From: Phyto melanocephala
Lineage: Eukaryota > Arthropoda > Insecta > Diptera > Rhinophoridae
DNA length: 64,000 nt
Reading direction: 5' to 3'
Assembly (NCBI GenBank): GCA_941918925.1
Contig: OW799233.1
Coordinates: 147,562,223 to 147,626,222, forward strand
Shown: positions 10,931-22,899 of the stretch, piece by piece
Layout of the letters: each line of letters begins with the position of its first letter
Position numbering within the stretch: the stretch's first letter is position 1
The notes under the pieces: generated by a model
What the model was told of the DNA's origin: nothing
Database searches by the model: none
The model's input: only the letters and a program-made list of their open reading frames with translations
Program-made: the position numbers and the translations under genes

Positions 10931-11955
10931 GGGCGTTAAAGTAGGCGTGTCAATAGAGTTTCTGCTAATAAATACAACTTAAATATTTCAATATAGTCCT
11001 TTATTTTCCCAAAAACTTTGTCAATAGAGAAATTACATGAATTTAAGATAAACCGTTATATGGGAGGTAGGCGTTAAAGTGGGCGTGTCAGCTAAACTTT
11101 TTGGCACAACAATTACATTGATTTGAAGGATATACGTAGCAAATTTGATCATCATACCTCTAATTTTAACGGTTTTATGAGCTTTTAAATTTCATTAACG
11201 GTAGATAACTTGAAAAGTGGGCGTTATAGTAGGCGTGTCAAAGTTATTTTTGCGAATGAGTACAACTTAGGTGTTTTAATATAGCCCTTTATTATTCCAA
11301 AATCTATATTAATAGAGAAATTTTATGAATTTTTGGTAAAACGTTATATAGGAGGTGGGCGTAAAAGTGGGCGTGGCACCTTAATTTTCTGGCACAGTAA
11401 TGATATTGCCCAGAGGGTTATATGTAGCAAATTTTATCATCATACCTCTAATTTTGGCGGTTTTATGAGCTTTTAAATTTCATTAACGGTAGATAACGTG
11501 AAAAGTGGGCGTTATAGTAGGCGTGTCAAAGTTATTTTTGCGAATGAGTACAACTTAGGTGTTTCAATATAGCCCCTTATAATTCCAAAATCTTTATTAA
11601 TTGAGAAATTATATGAATTTTGGGTAAAACGTTATATGGGAGGTGGGCGTAAAAGTGGGCGTGGCACCTTAATTTTCTGGCACAGTAATTACATTGCCTA
11701 GGGAGATATACGTAGCAAATTTGATCATCATACCTCGAATTTTGGCGGTTTTATGAGCTTTTAAATTTCATTAACGGTAGATAACGTGAAAAGTGGGCGT
11801 TATAGTAGGCGTGTCAAAGTTATTTTTGCGAATGAGTACAACTTAGGTGTTTCAATATAGCCCTTTATTATTCCAAAATCTTTATTAATAGAGAAATTAT
11901 AAGAATTTTAGGTAAAACGTTATATGGGAGGTGGGCGTAAAAGTGGGCGTGGCAC
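10931..11955. repeat. 288-bp tandem array inside HINE, about 3.5 units
   Basis: The block GGGCGTTAWAGTAGGCGTGT recurs at 10931, 11219, 11507 and 11795, exactly 288 bp apart each time. The whole unit is repeated, including 'catcatacctc', 'ggttttatgagcttttaaat', 'taacggtagata' and 'gttatatgggaggt'. The two inner boundaries join the most similar units and the first is more diverged. The same array, with the same period, is in the HINE at 37877-40301. It has no coding sense on either strand. Confidence 0.92.
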
Positions 11956-12410
11956 ATTGATTTTCCGTTACAAAAAAGCGTCTCATCAAAAACCAAAGTG
12001 TGCAAAATTTCAGAGTCGTACATTAAGTTTTGTTGCTTTTATGACGTTTTTGTTTTTAAATATACCGAAAAATACACTGTGCGGTATAAATTTTCGTACA
12101 TTTTGATCGATAACTCGTCTCCTAATACATAGATTTAGATGATTTTCGGGGGACAATATTATTTTTACTCAGAAAATATATTTTCGAAGTTTCATGAGTC
12201 TACGTTAATGCATTTGGACACAATTCCGTTTTATTCGATGTTTGAAGGACACGGTTTTTTCGACCTACTCTTGCTTTTCGAGCTATAACTCTCTTCCTAA
12301 TACTATGATTTAGCCCATTTTCAATACCAAACAAACCTTGTCTATAAGAAAGATTCTGGCAAAATTTGAGCCCCCTAGCTTTTTCGGTGCGACCTCTATC
12401 GTGCTTTCAA

Positions 12411-12456
12411 CAGACGGACAGACGGACAGACGGACAGACGGACAGACGGACGGACA
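12411..12456. repeat. (GTCY)n microsatellite of HINE
   Basis: Perfect to near-perfect run of CAGACGGA on this strand ((GTCY)n on the other). This is the internal microsatellite typical of DINE-1/mini-me elements. The translated arginine/threonine-rich frame over it is an artefact. Confidence 0.9.
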
Positions 12457-12591
12457 TAGCTAGATCGTCATCAAATCAAACCCTGATTCAGAATATATAT
12501 ACTTTATGGGGTCTAAAATGGATATTTCGATGTGTTACAAACGGAATGACAAAATGAATATACCCCCACCATTTTTTTGGTGGCGGGTATA

Positions 12592-14195
12592 AAAATTAAT
12601 CAAGCATAAGTATGCGTGATTAAAAAATCTCGCAAAGCTCAGGATAAAATGTTAAATGGTTGTGCTTCAAACCAAAAGAAATTGGGTAACTTTGTTTATC
12701 TGCGTCATAATCAAAGAAATTCCGGCATATAAAATTTTTCGTGAGCGCTCGAGAAAATATGCGTGATTAAAAAATGTTCTTCGTGACCTTGCGTAATTAA
12801 AAGAGATTGAAATTACTCCGTGCGTGAACGTTTATTATATTTTTTGTTTCAAATGTACATGAAGATTGTAAATATTAATTTTTTGGAATCATATTTATTA
12901 TGCGTGTTTGAGATTTGTTGTAAAATATAATCCAGTTATAAAACCAATTGTAACGTTTATATAAGCCCGTGTTACAGCATTTTGATTTATGTAAATAAAA
13001 GAAAATATACATATATATATATATATATATATACATATTTATATATTTGATTTTGTAATAAAAATTAAAAAAAAAATTTCTTGATTTAACAAGATTTATT
13101 AACATGATTTTATTTTTTAAACAAAATTTGATCGCTCTTCTTGTTTACAACTTAGGTATGGCTAAAAACTTTTTCTGGGCAAAAAAATTGATTGACCGTT
13201 TTCATTATGAAATTTTCAAAAAAAAACTTTCTACAGAATATTATGTACACACTTTATTTATATGTGTATGTAAATGTACATACATTTGTATATAATTCCA
13301 ATTTTTTAGAAAATTTTTAATATTAATTTCTTATTTGTTTTTTACAAAGTATTTTCCATTTAAGTTACTTTAAAAATCAATATGTTGAAATCACTCTTAA
13401 TAAATGTCACGAAGAAACGTAATGATTTTCTATTTTTAACAGGTTCGGACGTTACGGCAACTTCACATTGCATTACTATAACTGCTCGAACTGTTTTACA
13501 CATAACAAAAACGATCTGCCGTTGCGTTGCGTTAAGCAAACATTACATTCCGGTCGGGTAATCCAGCCTTAAGGGACAAAATCCGGTAAAACCTTTATCT
13601 TTGGTACTTTTTGTGATCTAATCTAACTTCTAGATTATTAACGTTGGAAAATAATTTGAAATTAATTTTACATAAAAAAAAATTTTAAAAATCGCAAAGT
13701 TTTTATTTTTACACTAATTTGTGACATAATATATAAAACATACTGAACTGTACTGAAAGTACAGTTTATCGGGAATAAAACACGCATTTAATAATGGATT
13801 TTCATGTAGTATGATTTATTTTAAAATTTATAATTTAAAAAAAAAAACTCCATCTTATTTTTGATAACTCCATAGCTATATCAGAAACTAATATAAGAAA
13901 CTTGAACCTGGCGTAACTTAAAGGGTTCAGACGGATTTCTAAGCAAGTACGTTGTTTCAAAGATCTAGTACGTCTAGTACGTTGTTTCAAAGATACGACA
14001 AGATGTATGGAACAGCCTTTTCAAAAATCCCAAATTTTATAAAAAAACCTTACCATAGAATTAGAAATTATTATAATTTTTGCAATGTTATTTAGCAAAA
14101 AAAAAAAAAAAAAAGTTGCTTACTTTCTGATCAAATATTTGAAATATATATATGTATGTATGCCTTCTATCAAACAGTGTCCACTCAGAATTATA
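12592..14195. other. Non-coding spacer with short repeats
   Basis: No gene seen. It contains two direct copies of TATGCGTGATTAAAAAAT (about 12609 and 12759), an (AT)n run at 13010-13032, a GC-richer block at 13440-13575, and a short tandem duplication of GTACGTTGTTTCAAAGAT (about 13948 and 13978). Confidence 0.5.
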
Positions 14196-14611
14196 AAATT
14201 TTTTTGTAGTAGATTTGTCATTCCGTGCGAAATTTCTACAATTTTCATTTCCGACCCCATAGAGTATATATTTTCTGAAAGCTTTTGAAAAGGGGAGTTG
14301 ATTAAGCTCTTTCAGTCTGTCCGTGTATATGTTGAAATTAACTTTTTTGAAGCCCCGCGACATTGCCTGGACCCGCGGGTTTTTTTTATTTTTTACATTT
14401 AGTTTTTTTTTTTATTATTATTTTGTTTATTTTTCTTTTGTATTATTTTTTTCTTTTTAATTTTTAAATTTAAAATTTTACAATGGGATGTTTTCATTTA
14501 TGTTTTTTTTTTTTTATTTGTAGGTACGTATTTCATATGAGATGAATGGTGATACAAGCAATTGTTATTGCATGACCACACGTTGTGAAGGGAATATAAG
14601 ATTCGGCACAG
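14196..14611 (+). mobile_element. Type-2 HINE, 5' trimmed
   Basis: Shares 'gatttgtcattccgtgcgaa', 'ccgaccccatagagtatata', a shortened GTCY stretch (TCAGTCTGTCCGTG) and 'aagccccgcgacat' with the element at 2598-3445. It ends in the first arm of the right hairpin (GATTCGGCACAG), after which the second arm is lost. The left TATACCC end is also missing. Confidence 0.8.
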
Positions 14612-16592
14612 TTTAAAAATAAAAAGTTTTCTGTAACTGGAAATTTTTTTTTTTTTAAATTTTGAATTGACTTCCTTTGACAAGCTAGTGTGGTAAGTTT
14701 CTCTTTCTCGACATTCTTAAACTATGTCCACATATGGCAGATATTTGCTCAAACAAGCAATTTTTGGTACAAAAAAACTATTTAATGTTATGTGATAATT
14801 CTTTCACCAAACATCGTGAAAATGTTATTATTTCAATTGATGTTATCGTACAACTTCAATAAAATTAATTAAATTTGGTGGTTACATCTATTTTGTCACA
14901 TCTTAGCATAATTTTAAAATATTCTTATTGTTTGTAACTATCAAAAACCATTCATACATATTTGTGATACTGTGCTTAGTGAAACTCGATCGAAATTTTA
15001 TATGATCATTTAAATAAGCTGCGCTTTTTGCAAAGATATTTTAATAGAAACAACAAATGACCAAAATAAGTTTTCAAATAATTAAGAAAAACTTTATTTA
15101 ATAACTCACAAAATACTTTTTTCATATTTTACAAACCTTTGCATCTACAATATTAAGCTTAATTTATCCAACAAATTACTCTAATATTTGATTGCAATTT
15201 CTCTTTACATCAGTTTTTTATTTATAAATAAGTTTTAATGTATTTTTTTCTTATATTTGCTTGCTCCTTGCCAATATTGTGATTTACCTAATTTAAGGAT
15301 TTCTTGATTTTGACCTTATTTTTTAATACACATTTATCCGAAAGATTGTTTTCAATTATTTGTCATCACACAAAGTAAAGGCTCTTTATCTCATTGTATG
15401 CAAAAGACATTTTACTTCGTTACTAACTTATTAGATACTTATGTATGGATTTTTTTCTTTTCTTACTATCCTGTTTGTTCAAGGCAACATTTCAATTTAC
15501 TTGAAGCAATTGATATAAATTAGACTGGCATCATTCATACAAGTTGGAAAAAAATTTTGTAAATTCAACCCGGCTTTTCGTAAATAATTTTGATATTTAC
15601 AAAAGATTTTAAAAATAATATTGTTTTATACAAAACATGTCTCAGAAAAAATTGGCAAATTTAAAATACTTAAACGCTCGGTTAAAAAATATTTATAAAT
15701 ACTATAGCTACTTTGCTTATATATTTTTTAAGGTCTCCCTACTGTATTTAATATTGTATGAATGAGCATGTTGATTTAGTTTTATAACAGATATTTAGCT
15801 GTATGTAACATCTAACAGATTATAAGCTCACAATGCAGTAAAGAAAATGTAAAAAGGTCATGTAATTTGTTGCTTTTTTCTCATCTTTTATTTTTCTACA
15901 AGCAAAAGCAAAGAAAGAAAATTTTATTCAAGTTAAGTTCTCAATGCATGATACGATAATGTCTTATATATAGAAAATGTCTGATTGTTCAATACTTTAC
16001 ATAGAAGTAAATTAAATGTATATCCCAGCAGATATTACATGTTCAACTGCTTAAGAAGTGTCAATATGATAAGAAAATAAGCTAAAACAAATTTTTTTAA
16101 TGATTTGATTAAAAAATGCAATTGTTTGAAATTCATTAATACCTATTTAATTTTTGTAAGCTTATTTTCTTAACGTTTTGTTAGAATTTGTTTATTGGGA
16201 TACTAAAAATTGCTTATGAAATGTAATAGCCATATGTGCAATAGTTATTGCCATAAAAATATTTTGTACAATTGAATAACTTTTGTAATCAATGTTTAGA
16301 AATTTCTCAATCAAAAAGCCACATGTACTTATTGTCTTCTACTGTTGGTTGTTTCAGCTCAAACGTAAATAAAGAAATAATATTAAAATTGCCTAAAAAT
16401 CTAAAATTTAAAGCTTTAAATATATTAAATTACACTTTAACACAATTACTTAGTAGAACAAATACGGTTTTGTTTTATATTAAAAAAAACGTATAAAGTT
16501 AGATACACTTTCTTAAGCAACAACTTTTTCTTAATCGACAATATTTTGCACCCGCTAGTTTTTTGTTCTTCGTTTTAATATAATTATTTAAA
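14612..16592. other. AT-rich non-coding DNA, no gene seen
   Basis: No supported gene, repeat family or exon. A 74-residue open frame at 16272-16496 has no family resemblance and an AT-driven composition. Confidence 0.45.
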
Positions 16593-17955
16593 CGAGTAAG
16601 AGCACTATATTCGACTGTCCTGATTGTTTTATACCCACCACCAATTTTCCGTTCTTTTGTAGCTAGGGGTTTTTTCCGGCAATTTCTTGTTTTGCGGGAA
16701 TGCGGGATTCTTTTTTAATTTCCCGGGATCCCGCCACAAAACAAATACAAAGTGAATTCGTTTTTAGCTTATAAAAAAGCTTTTCACTAAAAAGCATATA
16801 ATAGTTTACAATGTAAAAGAAACACTTCAAAACTATAAAAATTTATAAAGAAATTTGAATTTAAAATATAAATTGAGTAAAAATATTTTTTATTGAAAAA
16901 AATATTATCTAGATACAAGATCAAATATGAGCACAGAAAACAAATATACAGGTACTTCAGCTATGAGATTAAAAATAAAATCAGTAGAATTGAATTTTAA
17001 AAACACGTAAATATAATTTTTAATAAAAAAAATATAACGTTACAATTTTTAACGATTTAGAAAATAATCTTTTAATATTCTCAAAGCATATTATGATTTA
17101 ATTAACAAATTGCCCTGTTACAGAAAACACTCGTTCACTTTATATCGATGTTGGATGAATAGGTCAAAGTGCATTTAATAAATATACAAAATTTTCAGTT
17201 TTTTTTTTTACCACAACCCTCAAAAAATTTTAACTCTTTCTTTATAGAAATTTTAAAGTATTGGTAACGTGGGCTGTGTTTTTTTAATTTTTAACACTTT
17301 ACCTCAAAAAGTATATCAAATTATTTGTAAAAATATTTTTAAAATGTAAAGTTAATAAAAACCTTGAAGAAAAAATTTTTATGAAAAAGAAACACCTGCT
17401 TTCGAATCGTAGCCACCATCGGGAAGTAAATTTTGTCTTTCAATGAAAAAGGGCGTTAAAGTAGGCGTGTTAATATAGTTTCTGCTAATAAATAAAACTG
17501 AGATATTTTAATATAGTCCTTTATTTTACTTAAAACTTTGTCCATAGAGAAATTATATGAATTGAAAATAAGCCGTTATATGGGAGGTAGGTGTTAAAGT
17601 GGGCTTGTTACATAAATTTTCCACACAATTTTATTTTATTTGATGTTGAAAGGACACGGTTTTTTGACCTACTCTTTTATTACGAGCTATAACTCTCTTC
17701 TTAGTATTCCAATCTAGCCCATTTTCAATACCAAACAAACCTTGTGTATACGAAATATCCTGGCAAAATTTCCATAGCTTTTTCGGTCCAACCTCTATCG
17801 TGATTTCAGCAGACGGACAGACGGACGGAAATTGCTAGGTCGTCATAAAATCAAACACCTTTTCAGAATATATATTACTTTATGGGGTCTAAATAAACAT
17901 TTCGATGTGTTACAAGCAAAATGAATATACCCCCACCATATTTTTTGTGGCGACT
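16593..17955 (-). mobile_element. Type-1 HINE carrying a captured repeat segment
   Basis: Both ends are recognisable on the minus strand: left end near 17955 (decayed CGCCACAAAAAATATGGTGGGGG), GTCY remnant near 17810-17830, right end at 16593 (TATAGTGCTCTTACTCG) with a mutated hairpin. Between the interior block and the right end lies a segment (about 16656-17420) foreign to other HINEs but shared with the copy at 58660-60105. It begins TAGCTAGGGGTTTTTTCC and has CCCGGGATCCCG words. The 288-bp array and the mariner are absent. Confidence 0.82.
16656..17420. repeat. Captured segment in HINE, copy 1
   Basis: Matches 59581-60046 in inverted orientation. Shared landmarks are TAGCTAGGGGTTTTTTC, GTAAAAGAAACACTT, TTTAAAATATAAATTGAGTA, 'caggtacttcaNctatgaga' and GAATCGTAGCCACC. 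CCCGGGA-type words sit near both ends, as in an inverted-repeat transposon, but I cannot name a family. This copy is longer because of extra sequence at about 17040-17390. No protein is encoded. Confidence 0.72.
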
Positions 17956-18993
17956 GAAATAACGTTTTGGGGGAAAATAGTGCATCTTAGGTGTACTCCA
18001 CAATATTCGCTAATCGCAAGTAGTTTAATAGTTTGTCACTTTCTCAAAGTCATGTTTCTTTTTTAATTAAATGGCGTAGAGAGATTACTGCTAGAAAAAA
18101 GAAAAAAGTTCAACTTCACGCACAGATGAAACATGAATGAGGCATCCTTATTTATGAACAATTAAAAGAAGCCAGCTTTGGTGATGACAACAAAATTTCT
18201 GCATCTTATCAAATAATTATTTGTTAGGTATGCCATTATTATCATAAATAATATTTCATTCGAATAAAGTTATCGTTCTCCGATCCTTGTTATTTTTATT
18301 CTCATTTGAAATTTGTTATCAAAAGATGCTCTTACTAAACATGAGCCAAATTGCGATAATAATATCAAATGTATTTCTTGATATTTGGGGTACCAAGTCA
18401 CCTGCTCTCATTCTAACAATTTTGTACGCAAAAATAAATTAATTTACTGCAAATTACACACAATTTGAAACCTATAACGTTTATGAAGATAAAGATATGT
18501 TAATACATATATTTTTCTTGTTTGTAAAGTGCCTCTTCTTCGCATTTGGTAATTTCTCATCATTTAAATGAATTGTAAAATTTTTATTAAAATATCAATT
18601 ACCTGAATTAAAAACTCTAACATTTATAGTTTCTAAAATATATCATACAAAGAGTTTCTTGTATGCGGAGTAACACCTCCCTTATCGTTTAGTTATTGGC
18701 TGGAATACGAAAAATGAGATAAATGTAATTCACACGACGTTTTAAGATCATACATATAATATTTAGTTTTCTTAATATTTAATAAAATTTATTTTATTTA
18801 TAATATTAAATGCCCCACCCATACTCTAAAAAACCATAATAATATTCCTAATAAGGCTGCAAATGAAATATATGATCTTTACGTTTTCCTTAAAGAATTT
18901 ATTGTTATTTTATTTTAAGCTATTAAATATATTTTTCATTTAAACCTCACATAACGAACGGGTCTTTACCACCAGATAGTAAAACCTATCCGA
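17956..18993. other. AT-rich non-coding DNA, no gene seen
   Basis: No supported gene or repeat. Ordinary AT-rich spacer. Confidence 0.45.
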
Positions 18994-20050
18994 ACAATGA
19001 AGAGCACTTTATTCGGCAGCGTCAAATCTTATATACACTCCACACAGTTTTACTAAAGGGTCCGCCATCTAACGTTTCTTTTTTTCAAACTGGTGCTTAT
19101 TTCTCTAATGGTAATACTTAGCTCATGTCTGATTTGACAGATATTAGCTTTATCCTTCCGCTGAACGATTATGGTTGTGTATACGCTTGAACAACGCTGG
19201 GAAATATTTCGACATTACTTTGGCCGACTTAGCCAAAAAAATATTATATTTTTAGATGAAGCTCACTTTGATCTTGGCGGGTATGAAAACAATCAAAATT
19301 GTCGCATTTGGGGAGCAGAAAGCCCGCACGCATACATTGAAAAGCCGATACACCCAAAACGTCTCACTGTTTGGAGCGGATTTTGGTTCAGAGGCATAAT
19401 TGGGCCATTTTTCTTCGAAAATGAGCAGGGTCGTAGTCAATGGCAATCATTATCAGGGCATGTTGAACGAATTTTGGTTCACAAAAATTGAAGAGGAGGA
19501 TATTGGCAACATTTGGTTTCAGGATGGCGCTACGTGCCACACAGCCGAAGCTACACTTTTTTATAACATTTTCAAAAAAAAAAAGTTATTTAGCGGACCC
19601 TTTATTATGTGATGACCATAACTGACAATTCAATGATACAGTTGTGATGAAACCTTATTAAGGAAATCAACAACTAAGATATTTCATTCCATATTTCACT
19701 CATTGAACTAAAATTGTCTCTCAATTTTGCCAAAGTTACATATTTTATACATACGTAACAAAGTGTCTATAAATCATGTTTTTTCGCACATATTTATATC
19801 AGCTCGCAATTAAATAATTTTCAATAGCGAAATTCTCTAAAGCATATCTGATAAATTTGTGCCATACAAAAGTCTGTATTAATGCTCAGAGCATCAAAAA
19901 CTTGATTTCAACATACACAGAGACAGACTGATTTAGTAAAGTCAATTCCTCTATCTATAACAATTTAGAATATATAAACATTATATGATCTAATATGAAT
20001 ATTATAAAAATTACAACCAGAATAACATACTTACATATACCCTTATATAA
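18994..20050 (-). mobile_element. Decayed type-2 HINE interrupted by mariner
   Basis: The right end, read on the plus strand as AAGAGCACTTTATTCGGC, is at 18999 and is followed by a CTCCACACAG remnant. After the mariner insertion, type-2 landmarks continue on the minus strand: 'ttgatttcaacatacacag', the eroded 'agacagactg' GTCY tract near 19920, and 'agtcaattcc' near 19940. Heavily mutated. Confidence 0.6.
19054..19604 (+). pseudogene. Mariner transposase pseudogene, internally deleted
   Basis: The element (19056-19602) has terminal repeats AAGGGTCCGCC and GGCGGACCCTT-type ends, with TA on both sides. The frame opening at 19171 (MVVYTLEQRWEIFRHYFG) is the mariner N-terminal recognition helix. 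It then jumps by deletion to the catalytic domain: the first aspartate in FLDEAHFDLGGYENNQNCRI, then HPKRLTVWSGFWFRGIIGPF. A frameshift near 19440 moves on to NGNHYQGMLNEFW and WFQDGATCHTA, with the second aspartate but one Q missing from the usual WFQQDGA. The third catalytic aspartate region is deleted. Hence inactive. It differs in sequence from the HINE-borne mariner. Confidence 0.93.
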
Positions 20051-21689
20051 TCCCGAGTTAAATGTATAAAGAATTGGAGTACGTAGAGGAAGTTTTATAA
20101 AAAAATGTTCGCCAAAAAAATTTACTTCTCAAGCCCTAAACTTAACACAACAAGTCAAAATCAATATTTTATTCCAAAGAGAAATTAACTACCTTGGTAC
20201 TAATTTGCCAGAACGAACACCAACACCTGGTACTACTTAGTTATATAACAAATAAAATTAAGTTAAATTAAAGTTTAATTAAATTAAGTTGTGGAATATA
20301 TTGTAGATATATTTTACTGTGCTTTACTTAACTCTAATTTGTTACAAAACTGCACTCATTTTATTAATAAAAATATCTGTATACCCATGTATGTTTAAGG
20401 ACATGCAGACATACAAGTATAATAAAATTAATGAACCATTAAGATTTTGTGATGCATAAATTTAACTTGATGACCTTACATTTCCCCATATTTTTCAAAG
20501 AGTTGTAAATTGGTAATACAATGACTGCCTGATGACTTTGTGCTTAAAAAAATAAATAATATTTTGCGTTTGGTATGTACGGTGTTGATAAATTTATACA
20601 AAAGTAACACTGACAACAGCAACTAAATGTGATAAAATATATAATAGATCAAACATTTTAAATATATACGGACTCTTAATTTAAATATATTAAGCTTATT
20701 TTAAGAAAAGTTAAGAACTATTATATTACAAACGCAAAACTAATTTATATCATCAAATGAATAATTAAATTTCACAACTTTATTTAGTAATGCCTAAGTT
20801 TGCCAGTAAATTTCTTCAAATGATTTTTTGTATAAAACCTTTTAAAAAAACCTAGAAATAATGTAGGCAAGTCTTGTATTCAATTTCTTTAGAATTTTAA
20901 ATTGTATAATGCTAATTCGTGTTATTGGCAGACTTAAGTTTTGGTATCGTTTCCCTTTGACCAACTATTTTTGTGTTTTAACCCTAGCCTTGGTATTATG
21001 CACATTTGCAAATATTTGCTTTTTTTAAACAGCTATAACTTAAACCTTTATTATCTCAGTGACTAATTTTTATCTTATTTCTAAAATAATATAAAAATTC
21101 GGCATAGGTAAAAATATATTTACAGTGATTTTTTTCCTTACTTGGCAATATTTGCATATGTAAATAAAATAATTTTTGTTTTTTGTTTGCAAACAATTCA
21201 TTATATTTTTATAAAATTCAAATTCTATGAATTACATTATTAAGAAATCTTTAATATATCAGTCCTTCAAGCATTGACTATATGTATTTGTGCTTTTTTG
21301 CATCGGAAACACATATTTTAAATTGAGCATATTTATTTGTACTCCTCGTGATAGCACATGCAGCAGGAAACCTTAAGTTTGACAACCCACGGTCTCCTTT
21401 AAGACACAATTATATATATGGGCGAAGTACTTCTCACTTTTCCAATTATAAATTTATGTTCTAACAGAAACTAGTTGCGATGAAAATTTTTCTGCAAAAT
21501 TCTATTAAATTTACACATACATACCTATATATACAATTGGCTATTTAGCTGAGTGGCTTGACACATATCTAACCCGCCCATTTTTTTTTTTAATTACAAT
21601 AAAAAATTAAAAGTTCCCATAATAATTTTAATACTTTAACTGCGTAAAAAATACACATATATGTAAATAACAGACCATGTCTTTTATTG
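20051..21689. other. AT-rich non-coding DNA, no gene seen
   Basis: No supported gene or repeat family in about 1.6 kb. Confidence 0.45.
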
Positions 21690-22675
21690 AAGGTAAGTAT
21701 TAAAGTTGGCGAGTTAAAGAAATTTCTGCTAATGAAATCAATCTGTGTATGTATATAGCCAGAATGAAAAATAAATTTTTTTTCCAATCGAATAGTTTAG
21801 TTCCAACAATCGAACTTTCTTTTATGGTTACAAACTTTATATTGCAAAAGTTAAAATTTCTTAGTGCTGACTATACATTGAGACTTCAAGACAAAATTTT
21901 GTAGATAAAACAATTATATTCTACTATCTATATATATAAAAGTGAAACTCTGTGTGTGTGTGTGTGTGTTAGCTATAGACTCCGAAACTGTAAAACCGAT
22001 CGGACTCAAACTTTGGCAAGTTGTTGTAAACATACCAGGGAGTGTTTATGGGTGGAAAAAAGTGGGCGGTGCCACGCCCATAAAAATTAGTTATCAGTTT
22101 GAACTACTTGCACTGGACCGATTCTTCTGAAACTTTGCACACATATTGAGCTGTTATGACTTTACAATTTCGTGATTAGAAAAGTGGGCAATGCCACGCC
22201 CATAAAAAAAATTATAATTTTTAGGTTTTTACACTTGATATTCAATTAAAATTCAGAATGCATTTCGATTCATTAAGGGGCGTAGCGACACGCGCCGGGT
22301 TTGGCTAGTATTAAATAAAATAAACGATTGGTCAAAATTCTGCTACTTACAACCGATACTTTTTTCTTTGTCTAAAATTATACGAATTTAAAAAAAAAAC
22401 AATAATTTTCTGGTATTACAATAACAAAAAATAAACAATATTCGGGATAAATTTTAAAACATTTTTATATTTAACACTTTAAAAAAAAAACAAATTTCTG
22501 GAACTTAACTTTCATTAGCTTTCAATACAAGATATTTTTGATGTATTACAAATATTATGGCAACATTTTAAACTCTAGCTTTTTTCATGCGAGCTTTTTT
22601 GGCCTTTAACAGACAGACTCAGCTAAATCTTTCTAAAATGTTTCGATGTGTTTTCCAACACCATTTTTAAGTGAG
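21690..22675 (-). mobile_element. Decayed type-1 HINE split by a Helitron
   Basis: Minus-strand HINE landmarks lie on both sides of the Helitron. 'ttattgaaggtaagtattaa' and 'aatttctgctaatgaaatca' are to the left; 'agcttttttcatgcgagc', 'ttaacagacagac' and 'tttcgatgtgttttccaacacc' are to the right. Terminal hairpin missing. An old copy that served as a landing site. Confidence 0.62.
21927..22308 (+). mobile_element. Non-autonomous Helitron
   Basis: Starts TCTATATATATAAAAG and ends GCCGGGTTTGGCTAG. It is flanked by A on the left and T on the right, the AT insertion rule of canonical Helitrons. A GC-rich hairpin-prone stretch (GGCGTAGCGACACGCGCC) lies 12-30 bases before the CTAG end, as expected for the 3' terminator. 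The 382-bp interior has a (TG)n run after the start and two related units with GTGGGCNNTGCCACGCCCAT. There is no Rep/helicase coding, so it was mobilised in trans. Confidence 0.9.
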
Positions 22676-22899
22676 GGAAAAAAATCTAACGTGTTAACAA
22701 ATGCTAATTGTGCCAAAATTAATAGAAACTTTGGTGCAAAGGCTAAGGAAAAAAATATTCCGTAATACTGAATTCAATTACATACTCTCAAAACATTCAT
22801 GTTAAGGGTGCTTTAAAAAGTATAAAAATTTTAAAAGAAATAAAACAAAAATTAATTTTTTAAATTAACGTTTGGCATAAAACCTTTTGTTCGGGTGAA

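Larger units (their letters stand above)
9263..12591 (-). mobile_element. Large composite type-1 HINE with two mariner passengers and 288-bp array
   Basis: On the minus strand it begins at 12591 with TATACCCGCCACC, followed by its inverted partner GGTGGGGGTATA. The (GTCY)n tract is at 12411-12456. It ends at 9263 with the hairpin ATTCGGC-ACA-GCCGAAT (9279-9295) and TAGTGCTCTTACTTG. It encodes no replicase and must have used a Helentron in trans. The interior holds about 3.5 copies of a 288-bp tandem unit and two mariner deletion derivatives in like orientation (9406-10014 and 10530-10874). Repetition of the flanking HINE sequence around both suggests internal duplication or nesting. At 3.3 kb it is the longest copy in the window. 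Confidence 0.88.

Noticed and set aside
10931..11955. CRISPR-like or satellite locus
   Set aside because: Units of 288 bp are contiguous without spacers and lie inside a transposon; a CRISPR array is excluded.
11924..12106. 60-residue frames starting MGGGRKSGRG (also 38362-38544 and 59127-59312)
   Set aside because: The repeated 'similar protein' reflects the repeated HINE DNA. Substitutions do not favour codon position 3 by eye, and the frame runs across non-coding HINE blocks.
12366..12557. Open frame rich in RRTDGQTD repeats, also seen at 37911-38102
   Set aside because: It is the translation of the HINE (GTCY)n microsatellite and neighbouring repeat sequence, present in several copies; not a gene.
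21942..22130. 62-residue frame starting MKLCVCVCV
   Set aside because: It lies wholly inside the non-autonomous Helitron and starts in its (TG)n tract.
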